From NCBI GenBank assembly GCA_947650285.1, contig CANTFL010001475.1, positions 62,001-126,000 on the forward strand: 64,000 bases of DNA. Direction: 5' to 3'. Source of the DNA: Hyaloperonospora brassicae (Eukaryota > Oomycota > Peronosporomycetes > Peronosporales > Peronosporaceae). Numbering within the stretch: position 1 is the first letter of the stretch; each line of letters opens with the position of its first letter. Position numbers and translations under genes: made by a program. A model generated the notes under the pieces. That model saw only the letters and a list, made by a program, of their open reading frames with translations. It was not told where the DNA came from and searched no databases. Positions 58,468 through 64,000 of this stretch are shown piece after piece.

Positions 58468-59762
58468 ATGGCATTGCCACCAAACGAGTCTCGGACTCTT
58501 TCCTCTTACCTCGGCTTCGATGAGAATGCGGACTATGGTAGTGATACCAGTGTCCATGGAGATGACGGGATATCATCCCACTCCGCTGTACCTGAGGCTC
58601 GTCCTCGAACAGCCCCGAATACGTTCGTTGAACGTGGTGATACCATTGCGACAGTGGCGCAGCATCATACAACAGATGCAGGTGAGAACATCATCACGAA
58701 CCCGCTCGACGAGCAACAGGGCCCAATCCTTCAGCGTGGGGAGAGAGCTCGACGTCGAGCGCATACCCAGGCGGTTGTTCAGAACCGGAGTGGTTACGTG
58801 TTTGCAACACCTGACGTGGAGCAACGTCTCCGTCAAACGGAAGGCCGTATCCTCGCAACATGGAAAATTGCACCAGAGGCTACGTCGCCGGAAGACATTG
58901 CATTCCGTAAGGTTCTAAATGAGAGGTATCTCGAATTATTCTTAACCACGCAAGGTCAGTACCTGGCACACCTTAAAAGTCTCTCTCATGGTGTTTCGGT
59001 TCGACCGATAAAGGGCCTGCCTATCTTGTTGTTCGCTGGCGAACTTCCCGAGGAGGAGGATAATCAGTTCATCCGTTCGGTGTACCGCAAGCGGCACCTT
59101 AGCAGTGTTGCAGCGCTGCGGGCCAGCGCCGATGTGGATGACGTTCGTCGAGAACGAAAGCTCCGGTTCGAGTATGCCAAGCTCAAGGCCAGGGGCCAGT
59201 TGCGTACGCGTTATGCTCCGGCTACAATGGCAATCACGGGTCACGATCCTAAGGTGCGGATCAACACGCTACCTCCCATCACTATTGGTGAGAAGCGTTC
59301 TCGTCCGCAAGGCGACCTTGGTCACGATGTTAAATACATCCACGGCGTAAGGGCAATTCTGCCGAAGGGGTGTCTCATACTCCCACGAGTTCTCCGACTC
59401 CGGGTACCCTCGCCACTTCACCAGATACTGGTATTGGCCACGACGACGACGTCGCCGAAGGATTTTCTCCACATGGAACTGGTGGTTCCCTTGCTCATCG
59501 AGCAGCGTCGTTGGTGGTCTGGGTACCGAAGGAGGAGCATGAGAAGGTGCTCCGTGATCTTAGTGGCCTCCGTAAGACATTGGGTAAGACCCAGAGTGCG
59601 CTTGACGCGATGCAAGCCCGTGTTGAAGCATTGGAGTTGGCCTTAGCACGTGTGGATGGTCAACTTGACCTCCTGGTTCGGATGCAACAGCCGACGGCAA
59701 GGCCCTATTACCTGGCGCAAGCGCCTCCGAGATCACATGGGACGGGTCCCGATACGGCTTAA
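58468..59762 (+). CDS. Antisense extra ORF of the gypsy element, one frameshift
   Basis: ATG in good context (CACCATGG), then about 295 codons open to near 59355, then a shift into the phase that runs to 59762 (total about 430 residues). The N-terminus is acidic and serine/threonine-rich (ENADYGSDTSVHGDDG). The middle is basic/helical (ERARRRAHTQAVVQ, RLRQTEGRILATWKIAPEA, RRERKLRFEYAKLKARG). The end is a coiled coil (EEHEKVLRDLSGLRKTLG, ALDAMQARVEALELALARVD). It lies opposite the integrase C-terminus and chromodomain. A decayed homologue of its coiled coil is beside the older gypsy copy (47091-47345), so it is a family trait. Extra antisense ORFs near the 3' LTR are known in some plant gypsy elements. 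Function unknown; a gag-like or RNA-binding role is speculation. Confidence 0.6.
59269..59560 (-). pseudogene. Gypsy integrase chromodomain
   Basis: The minus-strand frame at 59269-59472 reads KILRRRRRRGQYQYLVKWRG, YPESENSWEYE and an end at NSDGR. This is a chromodomain (aromatic residues Y, W, Y of the methyl-lysine cage region, LVKWRGY core). It is out of phase with the integrase ORF ending at 59560, so at least one indel separates them. Chromodomains in chromoviruses target integration to marked chromatin. Confidence 0.75.
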
Positions 59763-60747
59763 GTAAGCCCACGTAAAACACTGGGTGCGTGCGCAGTTTG
59801 CGCGGAATGTTGAGCGTGTACGCCAATCCCTTCTTAGCAATGACCGTGAATGGCCCAATGAAGTGCGTACGCAACTTTGTCTTGAAGACGGCAGACACTA
59901 CATTTGTAAGTAAGTTTTTAGCATTGAGTAGGACTTGGTATCCAACCTTATAACTTTCAATACAACCTCTGCCTTTAGCATCAGCTTGATCCGTTTGTTT
60001 ATCTTGGCTATCAGCTAGTGCGCCACGCACATGTCGTAAGACATTCAATCGCGTTGCGAGAAACTCGCTTACATGTTTTTGAACAGTAGCAGGGCTGATA
60101 TTAGTAAGCCGATCGGCCATCTCTCCCCCACCAAGCGATAAACCACGCAGTGGTAGCGTTATCGGAACGCGAGGGTGTGTGAGACCGTTCACGTAGAACG
60201 GAGTAAAACCTGTAAAGGCGTGAACAGAGTTATTTAACACAAACTCAACGACAGGGAGCATCGAACTCCAACGCTTAGGCGTTTTAGCGCAAACATTGCG
60301 CAAGATGTCACCGATATCGCGATTCACTCGCTCGGTTTGACCATCGGTCTGCGAATGATCCGCTGTGGACATGTCCAAACGTGTGCCGAGCACCTTGAAG
60401 ATGGATTTCCAAAATTTCTTAGTGAAGCGAGGATCTCTATCAGAGACAATTGCCAACGGCAAACCGTGTTGTCGAAACACGCGGTCGATAAACACCGTAG
60501 CTGTACCCTCATCATCAATGGTATCCGGCACCGCCGCTAAATGAGCCATCTTGCTCAAACGGTCAACAAAGACCACAATACCCGTATTGCCTTGCCCATC
60601 TTTCGGCAGACCGAACATGAAATCCATGCTGATGAACTCCCAACACCCCTTGGGTATAGGCAAACTAGCCAGCGGCGCGGACGCGTGAGGTGAGGGTTTC
60701 ACCCGTTGGCACGTTTCACACGTACGCACATATGTGATTACTAATTT
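59560..60747 (-). pseudogene. Gypsy integrase core
   Basis: About 390 codons open. Zinc finger end VRTCETCQRVKP; catalytic triad in MDFMFGLPK (first D), SDRDPRFTKKFW (second D) and QTDGQTERVNRDIGDILR (E), all present. The C-terminal part has HFIGPFTVIAKKGLAYTLNI and HPVFYVGLLKPYRDPS. It is in phase with the upstream HHCC half but separated from it by one TAA at 60748-60750 (YWWPKL, stop, KLVITYV). The listed beginning at GTG is not a real start. Otherwise well preserved, indicating recent inactivation. Confidence 0.85.
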
Positions 60748-61167
60748 TTATAGTTTGGGCCACCAATAACATTGGATCACAGAGCTATTGGTCTTTTCAC
60801 GACCGAGGTGGCCGCTCAACGCAGTATCATGTGCCCCATAGAGGATCCGATACTTCAACTCCTCATCATGAGGGACAACGATGCGAGGGGTATCCTCCAC
60901 ATCCGTTCTATAGCACAACAGGCCTTGATCGATGGAATATCGATGTATCCTCGCACGTAATCGTGCCGACAATTCTATGTCTGAGTATTTAAATTCCTCG
61001 CTCCCTAGAGCACGTATCAGAGCTACACAGGGTTCATCCTTGGCATATGCCGTACGGATTAGGTCAGTGACCGATGATGACAGAGTCGTAACATGAGCAA
61101 GCTTATAGTCAGGTCTGCGTGACAACGCATCAGCCAAAGCATTCTGCTTGCTTGGATTATACTTCAC
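60748..61167 (-). pseudogene. Gypsy RNase H end and integrase zinc finger start
   Basis: NALADALSRRPDY marks the RNase H/integrase connection; HDTALSGHLGREKT and the downstream CETCQ form the HHCC zinc finger. It ends at the TAA at 60748-60750. Upstream, a stop at about 61207 separates it from the RNase H core. Confidence 0.8.
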
Positions 61168-61206
61168 CTCGAAGTTGTACTTGGCAAAGAAGGAAAGCCA
61201 ACGAGC

Positions 61207-61590
61207 CTATCTATGAGAGAGGTGAGGCGACTGATTCGCAGTGCGTAGTGACGCATGATCTGTATAGATCACAAACGGCTTCGAGACAAGCAGATGAACT
61301 CTGAATTTGACGAGAGCATACTTCATTGCAAGTAGCTCTTTGTCATGAACAGGATAGTTCTTTTCTGCAGCCTTCATCTGTCGGGACTCAAACGCAATGA
61401 AGCGTTCCCGTCCATCAGAATCTGTCTGTAACAGGGCGCTGTCTGTGGAAAAGTCAGATGCGTCAGACGACACTGAAAGGCCGATCAGGATCATGCAAAA
61501 CCAAGATTGGCGCACGAAGGAGGCTTTCCTTTACTGCTTGAAAAGCATCATGCTCAGTGCTCGTCTAGCACCATTCCACATCCTTTTCAG
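61207..61590 (-). pseudogene. Gypsy RNase H core
   Basis: DASDFSTDSALLQTDSDGRE (first catalytic D), ESRQMKAAEKNYPVHDKELL (E), FVIYTDHASLR (D). These are the gypsy RNase H landmarks. The connection to RT (61516-61590: PLSNLLK, DAFQAVKESLLRAPI in another phase) has indels. Confidence 0.8.
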
Positions 61591-62463
61591 GAGATTGGAT
61601 AATGGCCGAGCCATGTCTGCGTAATTCGCACTGTACTTGTGTAAGTATTGGCAAGACCAAGCCACTTGCGTAAGTCCTTTTGGTTCTTTGGAACCGGCCA
61701 ATCAATTATGGCTTTTACCTTATCAGGATCCGCTTTAAGGCCTCGCTTACCAATGAAGCCTTCGAAAAAGGGAATCTCTTCTGCATCAAAGAGGCTCTTA
61801 GAAGCGTTGGCGTACAACTTATTTGTGCTCATGCACTCGAGCACCACTCGTAAATAGTCAATGTGATTGTCCACATCCGACCGACCGTTCATAGCACGAC
61901 TATGGACAAAGATGTCATCAAAGTACGTCTGTGCATAACCTCGGTGAGGTCTGAACAATTGTGTCACAAGACGATTGAATGTAGCCGGGGCATGTGATAA
62001 CCTCTTGCGGCATAACAATCCACTCCCAGAGCATACCGCTCGGAGTGCAGACCGCTTTCAGCGGAATATCGCTCTCTCGCATGAGCGGCTGGAAATAACC
62101 ATCGACTAAGTCGAGCGCACTGTACATTGTACATCCCACCATATTGTTCTGAAGAACATCCTTCCTCGGAATTGGTGTCTGAGCCGGGATGTTGGCCGCA
62201 TTAAGCTTATTGTAAGCATGAACAATGCGCCACTTCCCATTGGGCATTTTCACACAGAAGATCGGTGTGGAATGGAGAGATTTACTCTCATGTACCATTC
62301 CTGCCACGTACTTTGCACGAAAGAAGTCGTCCATGACGTCACACTCTTCCTTTAGTAAAGGCCACAACCGTGTTTCACAGTATGTAGTTCCAGGAACCAA
62401 GTCAATTTCATGACGTACACCTCTATCGGGAGGCAAGACGGACGGTGGGTTGTGACACACCAC
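61587..62463 (-). pseudogene. Gypsy reverse transcriptase, frameshifted
   Basis: The first frame (to 61918) has the RT fingers and palm: IDLVPGTTYCETRLWPLLKE, HSTPIFCVKMPNGKWRIVHA, MYSALDLVDGYFQPLM (first catalytic D in ALDLVDGY) and WIVMPQ. An indel after MPQ shifts the frame. The second (62018-61587) has PATFNRLVTQLF, TYFDDIFVHS (the YxDD box), NKLYANASKSLFDAEEIPFF and KKDLRKWLGLAN-like NQKDLRKWLGLAN. All catalytic residues are visible but split across two phases. Confidence 0.85.
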
Positions 62464-62475
62464 GTCCTGAAATTC

Positions 62476-63341
62476 TTATACCAAAGGATAGAACGGATCA
62501 AGGGGATAATTTTGGATCGAAGATTCACTACGCGCATCCAGTGCCACCCTTGTGTTCTCAAGGACGGACTCGTCCAATAGCGAGGATGAGTTCAACTCAA
62601 TATCCGGCCGAATGACCACGAACTCGGATAATTTTTCTGCCTGTAAGGCTTGGCTACCTTCGCCGTCAGACATTTCGTCTAGGTAAAAGAGAGTATCCAA
62701 GGACGGAAGAGTCTCAAGACTAATATTGCCATCAATATGGCCAGTTAACCCGTTGACAAGTGTTTATAGTGTTTTTTTCTATTATCACTTCGTGACTTCT
62801 TAGACGTTGGGCGCTTAACAGTTGCCACCCTACACTGTGATTGTATCCTCAAAGAAACGTTACGCCTCCTAGAGGCCGGAACAGTAGGTTCCCCGTGGTT
62901 GCTATTTATCTTAGCACGATCTATACGAGAGCTCATGTCTTGAACGACATCTGGTGAAGTGTTACGTAACTCAAACACTTCACCCAGCGGATTTACACGT
63001 GCCACTTCAAGTACAGCATCCGAGCCTAGCCCTGAACACTCTGGCTTCTCGCCATCAATGTCATAACCGACATTCAGTGAAGTACCATCTCGGCCGCCCT
63101 CACTCGGTGGAATTTCACGGCTCACCCCACTCACATCAGAGGAATTACATTCTTGATGTCTCGGCCCTAGGCCAACCATGCCTGCAGCATGCAGTGACTC
63201 AGTATCACAACGAGTATCACGCAACGGAGTATAACTACATTCACATACGGTGAAAGAGCTTCGCTCAATATTGGTGTCACCGACATTGGAGTTAAAAAAC
63301 TCTGACATACCAATGTCAAGCACATTGACATCTTCCGTCAA
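62476..63341 (-). pseudogene. Gypsy linker between protease and RT
   Basis: Two frames, 62745-63341 and 62476-62700, with no known domain. Acidic/serine-rich sequence ends in a basic stretch (KRPTSKKSRSDNRKKHYKH). In this group a variable linker of this type joins protease and RT. A stop near 62742 breaks it. Confidence 0.5.
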
Positions 63342-63451
63342 TGGCTCGCGCCAATAGCGCTTTTATTGCCTAGAAAAGGTGGGTTCATGACTCTTAAAGC
63401 TTTGCTAGAAACATTGCGCGTGGCGCCTAAGGTCTTAGACCTTTAATGAAT

Positions 63452-63960
63452 TCATGGCTCATATCGTTCAAGCCAAGCCATACCTAGTATGAAATCGTAT
63501 CTCGAATCCAAATCGAGGACAAGACAGCGTTCAATGCTGTCAAAGTCCAAAAACTTCACACCTAAGTTCAACGGAACTTTAGGCACCGTGACGCGACTAC
63601 CAGTCGCTAAACGAACGGTGATCGAATAAACCTCATGCGCTTGGAGAGCTTCAGCATATCGCTGACTTTCCTCAATGGAACGACGTCGAGCATAATTGAA
63701 TGATGCTCCGGAGTTGATTAGGATCGACCAATGCTTCTCAAAGCATTTAGCTTTTGCCTCGGCGACTAACAAGCCAGGCTTGTATCCACGCTCTGTGCTG
63801 GCGGGAACAGAGCTCGGTGGGGCTAAGCCCTGTTTCACTCTATCTCGTAGAGAAGCAACATAACCCAGTTCTACCACAGTAGGGCGCCCCGCACCTACTG
63901 GGTGTCGACATTTCCCCGTGCCATACCAGGTTTCTCTTTGGGGCTTGGGTTTCGACCCAT
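63452..63960 (-). pseudogene. Gypsy aspartic protease with changed active site
   Basis: The frame ends with VLDLDSRYDFILGMAWLERY, the hallmark second half of gypsy retropepsin. The active site reads ILINSGASFNYARR where DSGAS is expected: the catalytic Asp is Asn (AAC for GAC). The frame extends upstream of the first ATG-like codon into GTGKCRHPVGAGRPTVVEL, so it continues from gag. The 141-codon limit is therefore artificial. Confidence 0.75.
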
Positions 63961-64000
63961 AGAAGTCGGTCTTTGCTTACGCTAAGGAGAGGTAGGACGC
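63961..64000 (-). other. Window edge, gypsy gag/protease junction
   Basis: The minus-strand frame continues toward gag with at least one stop; the rest of the element is beyond the window. Confidence 0.4.

Noticed and set aside
1..64000. tRNA, rRNA, CRISPR, riboswitch or bacterial operon features
   Set aside because: I saw no cloverleaf, conserved rRNA strings or regularly spaced direct repeats with spacers. The setting is eukaryotic repeat DNA.

Overview
The window looks like repeat-rich nuclear DNA of a plant-associated oomycete (Phytophthora or downy-mildew type). This is inferred from three things. First, Ty1/copia and Ty3/gypsy retrotransposons have oomycete-like protein motifs. Second, a small secreted-protein gene carries an initiator-like promoter (GTTCATTCTCCAACTTC) matching the oomycete Inr/flanking-promoter pattern. 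Third, large AT-rich tracts without genes lie between the elements. I see no rRNA or tRNA gene, CRISPR array or bacterial operon. Almost every supported feature is a mobile element, a fragment of one, or a gene carried by one.

Layout. 1-21.4 kb: AT-rich, essentially gene-free, with two old copies of one LTR-retrotransposon leader/gag stretch (27-745 and 13132-13650), two LTR-like stretches, a possible copia gag relic and a triplet-repeat tract. 21.5-39.3 kb: a long inverted repeat (fold-back unit 1) with about 2-kb arms and a 731-bp loop. Each arm carries one copy of a gene for a small secreted, disordered, D/R/S/K-rich protein, and the two copies point outward. A minus-strand copia element (299-bp LTRs, near-perfect 5-bp target duplication) inserted in the right arm, its gag-pol body was then flipped inside its LTRs, and about 8 kb (22684-30696) was duplicated in tandem. 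Copy 2 (30697-38.7 kb) has a frameshifted secreted gene, a damaged loop and a deletion in the copia RT. 39.3-47.0 kb: AT-rich, with two weak LINE-like RT relics. 47.0-52.7 kb: a strongly decayed minus-strand gypsy element. 53146-57244: a second fold-back unit (unit 3), nearly perfectly palindromic, carrying a diverged version of the same secreted gene in both arms and sitting next to or inside a broken LINE-like ORF. 57840-64000: a young but inactivated minus-strand gypsy element (3' LTR, polypurine tract, an antisense extra ORF, chromodomain, integrase, RNase H, RT, protease); its gag and 5' LTR lie beyond the window.

How it fits together. The most interesting item is the fold-back unit: a mobile-looking inverted duplication that carries a candidate secreted effector, its promoter and a variable 5'-UTR repeat, present as two separate units plus a tandem copy (six gene copies or fragments). 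Promoter and signal peptide are nearly invariant between units, while the mature protein and the outer arm have diverged. The retroelements act on these units as insertions and rearrangement breakpoints. Many open frames in the inverted repeats are shadows of the secreted gene or begin only at GTG, and I have not treated them as genes.
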